Shown one piece after another: positions 1 to 8,028 of a stretch of 64,000 bases of DNA. Both the position numbers and the translations under genes were made by a program. Under the pieces are notes generated by a model. That model had not been told where the DNA came from. It saw only the letters and a list, made by a program, of their open reading frames with translations, and made no database searches. The stretch spans positions 164,001 through 228,000 of the forward strand of contig NZ_JAAFYS010000001.1 of the NCBI RefSeq assembly GCF_012070395.1. Direction: 5' to 3'. This DNA is from Pseudoroseicyclus tamaricis. GTDB taxonomy: Bacteria > Pseudomonadota > Alphaproteobacteria > Rhodobacterales > Rhodobacteraceae. The stretch's first letter is position 1. Each line of letters begins with the position of its first letter.

Positions 1-10
1 CCGCAGGCGC

Positions 11-25
11 GGGGGCAGAGCCCCC
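11..25. repeat. GC hairpin of a dispersed 3' element
   Basis: A five-base G stem, CAGAG loop and five-base C stem match the hairpin half of the element seen more completely at 50463-50513. It sits just downstream of the minus-strand gene ending at 65 and could help end its transcription. No T-run follows. Confidence 0.4.
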
Positions 26-64
26 TCGACGCCCGCCTCCCCGCGCCGCACCAGCCGCGGCGCG

Positions 65-277
65 CTACCCCTTCATCCGGGTCGTCTTGTAGGGCATCCC
101 GTGCGCGTCATAGGTCGTCCACTCGCCGACCTGCCGCCCCGCCTCGAAATGGCCCGTGCGCAGGCGCGTGCCGTCCTTGCGGAAGAACTCCCAGTAACCC
201 GTCTCGCGCCCGTCCTCCGTCTGGCCCCGCGCCCGGAGGGAGCCGTCCTTGTGCCGCGTCTCGAAGGGCTCCGGCAT
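65..277 (-). CDS. Small YwqK/MORN-variant repeat protein
   Basis: Seventy-residue soluble protein. Two short repeats of the form G-x-W-x-x-Y/F-x-x-x-G (YWEFFRKDGT near residue 29 and EWTTYDAHG near 52), separated by GHFEAG, are typical of the MORN-variant (YwqK-like antitoxin/toxin-immunity) repeat family. The function of such stand-alone proteins is unknown. The gene is last in the pyrB-plsY operon, starting right after the stop of the upstream gene (TGAGTGATG). ATG at 277 was chosen; the GTG one codon earlier is the alternative. No signal peptide or membrane segment. Confidence 0.7.
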   Translation of the reverse strand: MPEPFETRHKDGSLRARGQTEDGRETGYWEFFRKDGTRLRTGHFEAGRQVGEWTTYDAHGMPYKTTRMKG

Positions 278-280
278 CAC

Positions 281-550
281 TCAATCCTCCGGCTGCAGAT
301 CCATCAGGAAGGAGAGGACATCCTCGGCCGGCATCTCGCAAGGCTTCAGCCGTGGTCCCGCCGCCAGCTCGTAGAGATTGGCGGAGATGTAGCCCGGCCC
401 GTCCAGCGCCCAGGCCTGCAGCTTCCAGCCCCGCCCACCGGCCACCGGCACCCTCGCCACCCGCCAGCGGCGCCCGAGCGCCCGGCCCGTGAAGGCGCCC
501 TCCGGCAGGGCGTGGAAGCGGGCGTGGGCGGCGGGGCCCAGGCCGCTCAC
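281..550 (-). CDS. Conserved small hypothetical protein downstream of plsY
   Basis: Eighty-nine-residue protein of unknown function. The only suitable start is a GTG overlapping the plsY stop in a GTGA arrangement, which implies translational coupling. A longer reading frame through plsY exists but is only a shadow. Residues near the middle (GRGWKLQAWALDGPGYISAN) resemble a single small alpha/beta domain; the acidic C-terminus ends MDLQPED. No catalytic motif recognised. A gene in this position is common in Rhodobacterales plsY operons, from memory. Confidence 0.75.
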   Translation of the reverse strand: MSGLGPAAHARFHALPEGAFTGRALGRRWRVARVPVAGGRGWKLQAWALDGPGYISANLYELAAGPRLKPCEMPAEDVLSFLMDLQPED

Positions 551-1161
551 TTCTGGCCGATCTTCGGCTCCGTTCCCGCGCGCAGGCGGGCGATGTTGGC
601 CGAGTGGCGCAGCACGATGATGATCGCCAGCGCCAGGCAGAGGAGCGACAGGTCCGGCCGGCCGAGCACGTGGGCAAGGATCGGGGAGCAGACGGCCGCC
701 AGCAGGGCGGAGAGCGAGGAATAGCGCGTCAGCGCCGCCACCACGAGCCAGACGGCGCAGGCGGCGAGGCCCAGCGGCCAGAAGATCGCGAGCAGGATGC
801 CGAGGAACGTCGCCACCCCCTTGCCGCCGCGAAAGCGCAGCCAGACGGGGAAGCAATGGCCCAGCAGCGCAGTGAAGGCGGCCAGCTGCGCCGCGTCGTC
901 CCCGCCCAGCCAATGGGCGAGGATCACGGCGACGGCGCCCTTCGCGGCATCCAGCAGTAGCGTCGCCAGCGCCGCCTTGCGGTTGCCGGTGCGCAACACG
1001 TTGGTGGCGCCGATATTGCCCGAGCCGATCTTGCGCAGATCGCCCAGCCCCATCGCCGCGGCCACCACCACCCCGAAGGGGACGGAGCCGAGCAGGTAGC
1101 CGGCCACCCCGAGGATCGCCAGCCACAGGCCCGGCGTCGTCATTTCCGGCAGAAAGATCAT
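547..1161 (-). CDS. plsY: Glycerol-3-phosphate acyltransferase PlsY
   Basis: Inner-membrane acyltransferase that moves the acyl group from acyl-phosphate to sn-glycerol-3-phosphate, making lysophosphatidic acid, the first step of phospholipid synthesis. The 204 residues carry the three family motifs: GSGNIGATN near 46-54, GHCFP near 100 and FRGGKGVAT near 109-117, between about five hydrophobic segments. Its ATG overlaps the pyrC stop (ATGA), so it is coupled to the pyrimidine genes; the next gene starts inside its own stop. Length is normal for the family. PlsX is not in the window. Confidence 0.95.
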   Translation of the reverse strand: MIFLPEMTTPGLWLAILGVAGYLLGSVPFGVVVAAAMGLGDLRKIGSGNIGATNVLRTGNRKAALATLLLDAAKGAVAVILAHWLGGDDAAQLAAFTALLGHCFPVWLRFRGGKGVATFLGILLAIFWPLGLAACAVWLVVAALTRYSSLSALLAAVCSPILAHVLGRPDLSLLCLALAIIIVLRHSANIARLRAGTEPKIGQK

Positions 1162-2441
1162 CCGAACACCCGCTCCCCCGCAACCCAGGTGCCGCGCACC
1201 TTGCCCTGAAGACGGGCGCCGTCAAAGGGGGTGTTGCGCGACTTCGAATGCAGCGTCTCGCGGTCGAGCACGAAGGGCGCGTGCTCGTCGAAGAGCACGA
1301 GGTCCGCCGGCGCGCCCGCCTGCAGCCGCCCGCCGGGCAGGCCGAGCCGCCGCGCCGGGTTGCGCGACAGGGCGCGGAACAGGCGGTTAAGGCTCAGGTG
1401 CCCGCCATGGACGAGCCGCAGCGAGGCCGGCAGCAGCGTCTCCAGCCCCACGGCGCCCGAGGCGGCGACCTCGAAGGGCAGGCGCTTGGATTCCTCGTCC
1501 TGCGGCGTGTGGAAGGAGGAGATGACGTCGATCAGCCCCGAGGCGACAGCCTCCACCGCGGCCATCCTGTCATCCTCGCTCCGCAGCGGCGGGGTGAGCT
1601 TGAAGAAGGTCCGGTAATCCGCCACGTCGAACTCGTTGAGCGTCAGGTGGTGGACGGAGATGCCGGCGGTGATGTCGAAGCCGTTGGCCTTCGCCCGCTC
1701 CAGCGGCGGCAGGGCGCGGGCCGTCGTCACCTGTCCCGCGTGGTAGCTCGCGCCCGTCATCTCGATCAGCGCGATGTCGCGGTCGAGCCCCATCCGCTCG
1801 GCCATCGGGCTGACATGCGGCAGGCCGCGCAGCGAGGCGAACTTGCCGGCGGTCGCCACCCCGGCGGCGGAGAGCCCCGGCTCCTGCACGTGGCCGACAA
1901 CGAGCGCGCCGAGGGCGCGGGCATAGGTGAGGGCGCGGGCATAGACGCGGGTGTTCTCCACCACGCGGAAGCCGTCGGTGAAGGCGACGGCGCCGGCATC
2001 CATGAGGAAGCCGATCTCCGTCATCTCGCGCCCCTCGCGCCCCTTGGTCAGCGCCGCCATGGGGCGCACGCGGGCGAGGCTGTCCTCCCGCGCGCGGCGG
2101 GAGACGAATTCCAGCACCTCGGGCGTGTCGATGGTCGGGCTGGTGTCGGGCCGCGTGACCATCGTCGTCACGCCCCCGGCCACGGCGGCCCGCCCGGCGG
2201 AGCGGAAGCTTTCCTTGTGCCGTTCGCCGGGCTCGGAGACCTTGACGCCAAGGTCCACGATCCCGGGCGCGAGGCAGGCCCCGCCGCAATCGAGCCGCTC
2301 GGTGCCGGGGAAGGCGCCGTCCTCCAGCGGGCCGGCGATCACCTCGGCGATCTCGCCACCGCGGATCAGCAGGGCGCCGGGCTGCGGCGCCTCCGCCTCC
2401 GGGTCGATCAGGCGGGCATTGGTGAAGAGCAGCTCCGTCAC
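1158..2441 (-). CDS. pyrC: Dihydroorotase-like PyrC, probably non-catalytic
   Basis: Member of the amidohydrolase dihydroorotase family (427 residues, usual length). Active enzymes have a zinc-binding H-x-H-x-R-E-P-G motif; here residues 63-72 read DLGVKVSEPG, so both histidines are gone. The catalytic segment T-D-H-A-P-H is SSFHTPQ at 308-314, losing the aspartate. GHVQEPG (183-189) and HH (264-265) remain. By analogy with pseudomonad PyrC', it probably supports the aspartate carbamoyltransferase encoded in the same operon, and a separate active dihydroorotase must exist elsewhere. The ATG overlaps the stop of the preceding gene. Confidence 0.88.
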   Translation of the reverse strand: MTELLFTNARLIDPEAEAPQPGALLIRGGEIAEVIAGPLEDGAFPGTERLDCGGACLAPGIVDLGVKVSEPGERHKESFRSAGRAAVAGGVTTMVTRPDTSPTIDTPEVLEFVSRRAREDSLARVRPMAALTKGREGREMTEIGFLMDAGAVAFTDGFRVVENTRVYARALTYARALGALVVGHVQEPGLSAAGVATAGKFASLRGLPHVSPMAERMGLDRDIALIEMTGASYHAGQVTTARALPPLERAKANGFDITAGISVHHLTLNEFDVADYRTFFKLTPPLRSEDDRMAAVEAVASGLIDVISSFHTPQDEESKRLPFEVAASGAVGLETLLPASLRLVHGGHLSLNRLFRALSRNPARRLGLPGGRLQAGAPADLVLFDEHAPFVLDRETLHSKSRNTPFDGARLQGKVRGTWVAGERVFG

Positions 2442-3046
2442 GACACGTCCCTCTCATCGGCCATGGGGCCCGCCTCCTCCAGCTGCCGGGCGCGGGCGGT
2501 CAGCGCCTCGCGCGCCAGCCGCTGCACGAGCGCCGGTTCGCCGATGAGGCGGAAGCCGACCGGCGCGTTGATCGTCGCGATGGAGGAGCCGGTGGCCCGC
2601 CGCACCTCGCGGGTGGCGCGCTGGCGGTACTGCGATTCCGCGAACCAGACATGGCCGAGGCCGAAGGGCCCCTCCTCGATCTTCAGCAGCGGCTCGCGGA
2701 GCGGATAGCGGTGGAGGTGGCGGCCGAAGAAACGGTCCGCCACGTAGGCGGCGCGGTCGGTGAGGGCATACTCCGTCACCCGCCGCCGCTGGGCATCGAA
2801 GACCAGCCGGCCGATGGTGAACCAGAGGCCGAGGAGCAGGGCGATCGCCTCCGTGACCGACACCTGCCCCGTCTGGGTGCTGCCGGCGAGCAGCCAGATG
2901 CCGAGGCGGATGACGGGGAAGAGCAGCAGCAGGGCGCCGATGGCCCCCTCGGTCGACTTGATGTCGCTCCAGAGGATGCGCCCGTCGGGCCGCCCCTGCC
3001 ACAAGACGCGCTCCCCCGCCTCGATGCGGCTCTCCCAGCCGCTCAT
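2438..3046 (-). CDS. Membrane-anchored PH-like hypothetical protein
   Basis: A 202-residue protein between pyrB and pyrC. It has two hydrophobic segments (about residues 33-57 and 64-84), flanked by an N-terminal GERVLWQGRPD motif and a C-terminal half beginning YALTDRAAY. That layout (LWxGxP, two membrane spans, then Y-x-L-T-D/N) is typical of small bacterial PH-domain membrane proteins. The role is unknown. The stop overlaps the pyrC start by four bases. Nothing suggests a direct part in pyrimidine synthesis; the membrane location could relate to plsY downstream, which is inference. Confidence 0.75.
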   Translation of the reverse strand: MSGWESRIEAGERVLWQGRPDGRILWSDIKSTEGAIGALLLLFPVIRLGIWLLAGSTQTGQVSVTEAIALLLGLWFTIGRLVFDAQRRRVTEYALTDRAAYVADRFFGRHLHRYPLREPLLKIEEGPFGLGHVWFAESQYRQRATREVRRATGSSIATINAPVGFRLIGEPALVQRLAREALTARARQLEEAGPMADERDVS

Positions 3047-3113
3047 GGCCGGGCGCTCGCGGGTAGGTCGGTCACGTCATGGTCCCTGGCTGAGGATCGG
3101 CCGGAGAGGGCAG

Positions 3114-4076
3114 TCACGCGCCGATCCCCTCGGCGCCGCGGGCGTTGGCCTGCTTGAGGTTCTCCGCCAGGAGCTCCATGGCCGCCATGCGCACGGCGAC
3201 GCCCATCTCCACCTGCGTCTGGATGACGGAGCGGTTGATGTCGTCGGCGATGGTGCCGTCGATCTCCACCCCCCGGTTCATGGGGCCGGGATGCATGACG
3301 ATGGCGTCGTCCTTGGCATAGGCGAGCTTCTCGGCATCCAGCCCGTAGCGGTGGTAATATTCCCGCTCGCTCGGGATGTAGCCGCCGTCCATCCGCTCCT
3401 TCTGGAGGCGGAGCATCATGACAACGTCGGCGCCCTTCAGCCCCTCCTCCATGCTCTCGAAGACCTCGACGCCGAGCTCGGAGATGCCCGGCGGCATCAG
3501 CGTCGGCGGGCCGACGAGGCGGAGGCGGTTCTCCATCTTGCCGAGAAGGAGGAGGTTGGAGCGGGCGACGCGGCTATGGGCGATATCCCCGCAGATGGCG
3601 ATGGAGAGGCGGTGCAGCCGCCCCTTCGCCCGGCGGATGGTGAGCGCGTCGAGCAGCGCCTGCGTCGGGTGCTCGTGCCGCCCGTCGCCGGCATTGAGGA
3701 CGGCGCAGTTCACCTTCTGCGCGAGCAGGTCGACGGCGCCGGAGTGGGGGTGGCGGACGACGATGAGGTCGGGGCGCATGGCGTTGAGCGTCAGCGCCGT
3801 GTCGATCAGCGTCTCGCCCTTCTTCAGCGAGGAGGAGCCCATGGCCATGTTCATGACGTCCGCGCCGAGCCGCTTTCCGGCGAGCTCGAAGCTGGCCTGC
3901 GTGCGGGTGGAGGCCTCGAAGAACATGTTGATCTGCGTGAGCCCGGCGAGCCGCCGCTCCGGCGTGACGCCGTCGCGCATCTCGTTGGCATGGATCTCGG
4001 CACGGTCGAGCAGCGCCACGATCTCGTCCTGGCCAAGCGGCTCGATGCCGAGGAGATGTCGGGCGCGGAAGGTCAT
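3114..4076 (-). CDS. pyrB: Aspartate carbamoyltransferase catalytic chain
   Basis: Condenses carbamoyl phosphate with aspartate in de novo pyrimidine synthesis. The 320 residues show the carbamoyl-phosphate loop STRTQ (56-60), the HPTQ motif near 138 and HPGP near 265, all diagnostic. ATG at 4076 was chosen because AAGGGGA lies eight bases upstream and the product begins [10 protein letters not shown] like close homologues; an ATG 18 codons earlier lacks this support. No regulatory chain (pyrI) is adjacent, consistent with a class that associates with a PyrC-type subunit. First gene of the minus-strand operon. Confidence 0.96.
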   Translation of the reverse strand: MTFRARHLLGIEPLGQDEIVALLDRAEIHANEMRDGVTPERRLAGLTQINMFFEASTRTQASFELAGKRLGADVMNMAMGSSSLKKGETLIDTALTLNAMRPDLIVVRHPHSGAVDLLAQKVNCAVLNAGDGRHEHPTQALLDALTIRRAKGRLHRLSIAICGDIAHSRVARSNLLLLGKMENRLRLVGPPTLMPPGISELGVEVFESMEEGLKGADVVMMLRLQKERMDGGYIPSEREYYHRYGLDAEKLAYAKDDAIVMHPGPMNRGVEIDGTIADDINRSVIQTQVEMGVAVRMAAMELLAENLKQANARGAEGIGA

Positions 4077-4213
4077 CGGTCGGTCCCCTTGGGGCGAGGT
4101 CATGCCCCGGCGCGAGGGCGGATGCAACATTTGTTGGAAGGCGCGGGCTGTTGAAGGGGCGAGGAGTGGCGCACCGCCCGGGCTGCATCCCCCCGCGCGG
4201 AAGCAAGGCCCGC

Positions 4214-4354
4214 AGGCCGCCGCGCGAGCGCCTGCCCGTCCCGGCGGGCTGGCGCTCTGTCAGAGCTTGGCGCTTCGCGGAGGGCGGGGAGGGGTGTGGC
4301 GGGCATAAAGCGCGCAGCGGCGGCGTTGGATGCGCCACCCCACGGGCAGGCTCG
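4214..4354 (+). repeat. ~150-bp palindromic element, copy 1
   Basis: Left arm contains GCGAGCGCCTGCCCGT, right arm ACGGGCAGGCTCGAG. The interior has the family hallmark GGCGGGCATAAAGCGCGC. The right arm is cut short compared with other copies. A CCCCCGCGCGGAA leader precedes it. Confidence 0.75.
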
Positions 4355-4449
4355 AGAGGGGGGTGCTTGCGGAAACGGGTCCGGCTCGAGGCGAGGCATC
4401 TAGCGATCCGGCCGCCGCTCTTTCCCCCCCCGCGCGGAATCAAGGCCGC

Positions 4450-4600
4450 AGGCCGCCGCGCGAGCGCCTGCCCGTCCCAGCGGGCTGGCGCTCTGTCGGG
4501 GCTTGGCGCTTCGCGGCGAGCGGGGAGGGATGTGGCAGGCATAAAGCGCCAAGCGGTGCCGTCGGAGCGCCACCCCACGGGCAGGCGTGCGAGGTATGCG
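4450..4600 (+). repeat. ~150-bp palindromic element, copy 2
   Basis: Same leader type as copy 1 (CCGCGCGGAATCAAGG). The left arm is intact and the right arm reads ACGGGCAGGCGTGCGAGG with several mismatches. Interior CAGGCATAAAGCGCC differs slightly. Copies 1 and 2 are direct repeats about 100 bases apart. Confidence 0.75.
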
Positions 4601-4619
4601 CTAGGGGCCGGGCGGGGAA

Positions 4620-4642
4620 GGTGGGTTACAAGCCCACCCTAC
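4620..4642 (-). repeat. REP hairpin, GTAGGGTGGG type
   Basis: Stem GGTGGG(TT)/(G)CCCACC with an ACAA loop, followed by CTAC, i.e. a GTAG head read on the minus strand. Confidence 0.75.
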
Positions 4643-4662
4643 GGAGGGCCGCGCTCCGCCCC

Positions 4663-4685
4663 TTAGGGTGGCTTTTCAACCCACC
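4663..4685 (+). repeat. REP hairpin, degenerate head
   Basis: Opposite orientation to the copy at 4620, forming an inverted pair. The head is TTAG instead of GTAG and one stem base is changed (GGTGGCTT against AACCCACC). Confidence 0.65.
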
Positions 4686-4696
4686 ACGCCCCTCGG

Positions 4697-5137
4697 CTAC
4701 GCCTCGCCCCGCGGCTTCAGCAGATCGCGGATATCCGTCAGCAGCTCTTCCTGCGTCGGGCCCTTGGGCGCGGCCGGCACCGGCTCTCCCTGCTCCACCT
4801 TCGCGTCCTTGATCCGGTTCACCGCCTTCACCAGCAGGAACACCACCAGCGCGATGATCAGGAAGTTGATCACCGCCGTCACGAAGGCCCCGTAGGCGAA
4901 GATCGCGGCGCCGCTCTCGCGTGCCGTCGCCAGCCCCGCATTGGCCGGCACCTCTCCCGACAGCACCACGTACATGTCGGAGAAATCGACGCCCCCGAGG
5001 ATCAGCCCGATCACCGGGTTGATGAGGTCGTTCACCAGGCTCTGCACGATGGCCGTGAAGGCCGCGCCGATGATGATCCCCACGGCGAGGTCCATGACAT
5101 TGCCCTTGGCAATGAAGTCGCGAAATTCCTTGATCAT
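4697..5137 (-). CDS. mscL: Large-conductance mechanosensitive channel
   Basis: Homopentameric inner-membrane channel that opens under membrane tension to release solutes during hypo-osmotic shock. The sequence begins [20 protein letters not shown], the canonical N-terminal helix and start of TM1; TM2 lies about residues 80-104, followed by a cytoplasmic tail ending in the conserved helix [12 protein letters not shown]. At 146 residues it is normal size, with a slightly longer periplasmic loop. A GTG four codons upstream (5149) is the alternative start; ATG at 5137 matches family starts better. Monocistronic. Confidence 0.95.
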   Translation of the reverse strand: MIKEFRDFIAKGNVMDLAVGIIIGAAFTAIVQSLVNDLINPVIGLILGGVDFSDMYVVLSGEVPANAGLATARESGAAIFAYGAFVTAVINFLIIALVVFLLVKAVNRIKDAKVEQGEPVPAAPKGPTQEELLTDIRDLLKPRGEA

Positions 5138-5160
5138 AGTCCCACTCACTCAAACGCGCG

Positions 5161-5220
5161 GCCCCGCCGCACCTCACTGCGGCGAAACCAGCCCCGCCGC
5201 ATATTCCTGCGGCGAGGCTA
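5161..5220. repeat. Two tandem 30-bp hairpin units
   Basis: Two adjacent 30-bp units (5161-5190 and 5191-5220) each contain GCCGCA, a six-base loop and TGCGGC. The stems are identical while loops and tails differ. They lie between the pheT stop and the mscL start, both genes reading left, so they could end pheT transcription or act in the mscL leader. Confidence 0.65.
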
Positions 5221-5249
5221 GCGCATGTGATCCGGCGCGGGCAGGGGCC

Positions 5250-7643
5250 TCAGCCCCGCAGGCTGCCGCCCGTGGCTTTCGTGACCTTGTCGACGACCCT
5301 GGCCGCCACGGCCTCGATCTCCTCGTCGGTCAGCGTGCCCGCCTTCGGCTCCAGCCGCACGGTGACGGCGAGGCTCTTCTGCCCCTCCGCCAGCGACCCA
5401 CCGGAGAACTCGTCGAACACCCGCACTTCCGAGATCAGCGCCTTGTCCGCCCCTTGCGCGGCGTTCACCAGCACCTGCGCCTCCACGTCCTTCGGCAGCA
5501 CGAAGGCGAAGTCACGCTCCACCGCCTGGAAGGCGCTGGCCTCCAGCGCCGGGCGGGCGGGGGACTTGGCGCGGGGCAGGGGCACCTCCTCCGGCGAGAG
5601 GGTGAAGGCGACCACCGGCCCCTTCACGTCCATCGCGGCCAGCACCTTGGGGTGCAGCGCGCCGAAGGTGCCCATGACCTTCTTCGGACCAAGGCAGAAG
5701 CGCCCGTGCCGCCCGGGATGCCACCAGCCCTCGCCGCCGCGCATGACCTGCATCTTCGCCGGCGCGCCCATGGCGGAGAGCACGGCCTCGGCATCGGCTT
5801 TGGCGTCGAACACATCCTCGGCCCGGCTCTCGCCATGCAGATCCTTCGGGCCGGTCTTGCCGACCCAGATGCCGGCGATCTGCCAGCTCTCTTCCCCCGG
5901 CTCACCGCCGGAGAAGACATGGCCGACCTCGAAGAGCCCGAAATCCGCCTGCCCGCGCGCCTGATTGCGCGCCGCAGCGGCCAGCAGGCCGGGCAGCAGC
6001 GAGGGGCGCATGTGGGACATGTCGGTGGAGATCGGGTTCTCCAGCGCCGTGGCCTCGTCGCCACCGCCGAAGAGCTGGGCCGCGCCCGCCTCGATGAAGC
6101 TGTAGGTGACGCATTCGTTGTAGCCGAGCGCCGCCGCCTGCCGCCGCGCGAAGCCGAGGCGGCGCTGCATCGGCGTCAGCACCGGCTGCGGCACGCCGGG
6201 CACCTGCGGCATTGGCCGGCCCTCCAGCTTGGTCAGCGAGGCGATGCGGGCGACCTCTTCCACGAGATCCGCCTCGCCCTGAACATCGGGCCGCCAGCTC
6301 GGCACGGAGGCCATGTCGCCATCCAGCGTGAAGCCGAGCGCCTCCAGCGTCGCGCGCTGCTCCTCGGCCGGGATCTCCATGCCGACGAGGCTGACCACGC
6401 GGTCGGTATCCAGCTTGTAGGCGCGCGAGGTGTCGGGCACCTCGCCGACCTGGATCATCTCGCTGGCCTCGCCGCCGGCGATGTCCACGATCATCCGCAC
6501 GGCGCGCGACAGCCCCTCGGGCGTGAAGGCCGGATCGACCCCGCGCTCGAAGCGGTAGCGCGCATCGCTGTGCACCTTGAGGGCCCGCCCGGTGTAGGCG
6601 ATCTGCACCGGGTCCCAATAGGCGCTCTCGACGATCACATCCGTCGTCTCCAGCTCGCTGCCGGAATGCTCGCCGCCCATGATGCCGGCGATGCTCTCTG
6701 GGCCATTGTCATCCCCGATCACCATCTGCCCCGGCTGGAAGCGGTAGGTCTTGCCGTCGAGCGCCAGCAGCTCCTCGCCGCCGGCGGCGCGGGAGACGCG
6801 GATCGCGCCTTTCACCTTGGCCGCATCGAAGACATGCAGCGGGCGGTTCAGATCGTAGGTGAAGAAGTTCGTGACATCGACGAGGAAGTTGATCGGTCGC
6901 AGCCCGATCGCCTTCAGCCGCGCCTGCAGCCACTTGGGGCTCGGCCCGTTGGTCACGCCGCGGATCACCGTCGCGCAGAAGAGCGGGCAGCCGTCCTTGG
7001 TGTCGTCATCGACGCTGATCTTCAGATCGGAGGTGAAGGCGGGCGCCACCGCCTCGAACGGGATATCCTTCAGCACCCCCAGCCCCCGCGCCGCGAGGTC
7101 CCGCGCCACGCCGCGCACGCCGAGCGCGTCGGGCCGGTTGGGGGTGATGGCGATCTCGATGACCGGGTCGACGGCCTCGGGCCGGTTCTCCGCCAGCCAG
7201 TCGGCGAACTCCTCGCCGACCTCGCCCGACGGCAGCTCGATGATGCCGTCATGCTCGTCGCTGAGCTCCATCTCCCGCTCGGAGGCCATCATGCCGTGGC
7301 TCTCAACGCCGCGGATATTGCCGACGGAGATGGTGATATCGAGCCCCGGCACATAGGCGCCCGGCTTGGCGACGACGACGGTGATCCCCTCGCGGGCATT
7401 CGGCGCGCCGCAGACGATCTGGCGGGTGCCCTCGTCCGTCTCCACCTGGCAGACGCGCAGGCGGTCGGCATCGGGGTGCTGGGCGGCGGAGGTGACCTTG
7501 CCGATGGTGAAGCCTCGGAGCTTCTCGGCAGGGTCTTCGATGCCCTCGACCTCGAGCCCGAGATCGGTCAGCGCCTCGGCGATCTCCGCCACGGAGGCGG
7601 AGGTCTCGAGATGGTCCTTCAGCCAGGAGAGGGTGAATTTCAT
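5250..7643 (-). CDS. pheT: Phenylalanyl-tRNA synthetase beta chain
   Basis: Beta subunit of the (alpha-beta)2 enzyme that charges tRNA-Phe. At 797 residues it is the usual length. Order: N-terminal domain starting MKFTLSWLKDHLETSA, a tRNA-binding EMAP/OB domain (about 40-150), the B3/B4 editing region, B5 and the catalytic-like core, and a C-terminal ferredoxin-fold anticodon-binding domain beginning near FQAVERDFAFVLP. It is separated from pheS by two unrelated small membrane-protein genes and a REP pair, which is unusual for a pheST operon. Confidence 0.97.
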   Translation of the reverse strand: MKFTLSWLKDHLETSASVAEIAEALTDLGLEVEGIEDPAEKLRGFTIGKVTSAAQHPDADRLRVCQVETDEGTRQIVCGAPNAREGITVVVAKPGAYVPGLDITISVGNIRGVESHGMMASEREMELSDEHDGIIELPSGEVGEEFADWLAENRPEAVDPVIEIAITPNRPDALGVRGVARDLAARGLGVLKDIPFEAVAPAFTSDLKISVDDDTKDGCPLFCATVIRGVTNGPSPKWLQARLKAIGLRPINFLVDVTNFFTYDLNRPLHVFDAAKVKGAIRVSRAAGGEELLALDGKTYRFQPGQMVIGDDNGPESIAGIMGGEHSGSELETTDVIVESAYWDPVQIAYTGRALKVHSDARYRFERGVDPAFTPEGLSRAVRMIVDIAGGEASEMIQVGEVPDTSRAYKLDTDRVVSLVGMEIPAEEQRATLEALGFTLDGDMASVPSWRPDVQGEADLVEEVARIASLTKLEGRPMPQVPGVPQPVLTPMQRRLGFARRQAAALGYNECVTYSFIEAGAAQLFGGGDEATALENPISTDMSHMRPSLLPGLLAAAARNQARGQADFGLFEVGHVFSGGEPGEESWQIAGIWVGKTGPKDLHGESRAEDVFDAKADAEAVLSAMGAPAKMQVMRGGEGWWHPGRHGRFCLGPKKVMGTFGALHPKVLAAMDVKGPVVAFTLSPEEVPLPRAKSPARPALEASAFQAVERDFAFVLPKDVEAQVLVNAAQGADKALISEVRVFDEFSGGSLAEGQKSLAVTVRLEPKAGTLTDEEIEAVAARVVDKVTKATGGSLRG

Positions 7644-7681
7644 CGTTGGTCTCCTTTGCGGGGCCTGGCCCCTCGTCTGGC

Positions 7682-7706
7682 GTAGGGTGCGTGCTCGTCA
7701 CGCACC
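7682..7706 (+). repeat. REP hairpin, GTAGGGTGCGTG type
   Basis: GTAG head followed by a perfect eight-base stem GGTGCGTG/CACGCACC with a CTCGT loop. It pairs with the inverted copy at 7727, forming a REPIN just upstream of pheT. Confidence 0.88.
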
Positions 7707-7726
7707 TTTGGGCCAGTGTTTGGTTC

Positions 7727-7750
7727 GGTGCGTGCGAGCACGCACCCTAC
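7727..7750 (-). repeat. Inverted REP partner overlapping a stop codon
   Basis: Stem GGTGCGTG/CACGCACC with a CGAG loop and the CTAC tail (GTAG on the minus strand). The TAG inside this head, 7747-7749, is the stop codon of the YrhK-like gene. Twenty bases separate it from the partner at 7682-7706. Confidence 0.88.
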
Positions 7751-8028
7751 GCCTCGTATCTCTTGGCGAGGTCGTCCTCGTCGCCCATCTCGTAGAGCTT
7801 CAATTCCCTCGCCAGCCGGATGGTCGGCTTGGCTGCGAAGAGGATCGAGCCGACGAGGAAGAACCACGTGCCCGGGGTCTGCCAATTCTCGAAGAAGAAC
7901 ATGACCGACCCCACGATAAAGCAGAGCGCCGCGCCGAAATCGACGAAGGTATAGGCGATCTCATAGCGCGCCCAGAGGCGGCGAGAGGCCTCGTTCTGGT
8001 GACGGCGGTCGTGGTGGAAGAGGGTCAT
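7747..8028 (-). CDS. YrhK-domain small membrane protein
   Basis: A 93-residue protein with a central hydrophobic hairpin (about 32-50 and 57-72) containing FIVGSVMFFFEN and FFLVGSILFAAKP, the pattern of the YrhK family, whose function is unknown. The N-terminus is charged ([17 protein letters not shown]). Its start overlaps the stop of the upstream 211-residue gene by four bases. Its stop codon is provided by the GTAG head of a REP, so the last codons (GAG GCG TAG) may have been altered by that insertion. It sits inside the pheS-pheT operon. Confidence 0.82.
   Translation of the reverse strand: MTLFHHDRRHQNEASRRLWARYEIAYTFVDFGAALCFIVGSVMFFFENWQTPGTWFFLVGSILFAAKPTIRLARELKLYEMGDEDDLAKRYEA

Larger units (their letters stand above)
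4077..4696. other. Non-coding spacer filled with repeats
   Basis: This 620-base gap between pyrB and mscL holds two ~150-bp palindromic elements (4214-4354, 4450-4600) and two GTAGGGTGGGTT-type hairpins (4620-4642, 4663-4685). The reading frames that cross it are low-complexity Ala/Arg/Pro strings and are not genes. The pyrB promoter must lie near its left edge. Confidence 0.8.

Noticed and set aside
4941-7685. Very long open frame on the plus strand opposite pheT
   Set aside because: It is antisense to pheT, rich in Arg/His/Gly/Gln as expected from GC-rich third positions, with no family signature.
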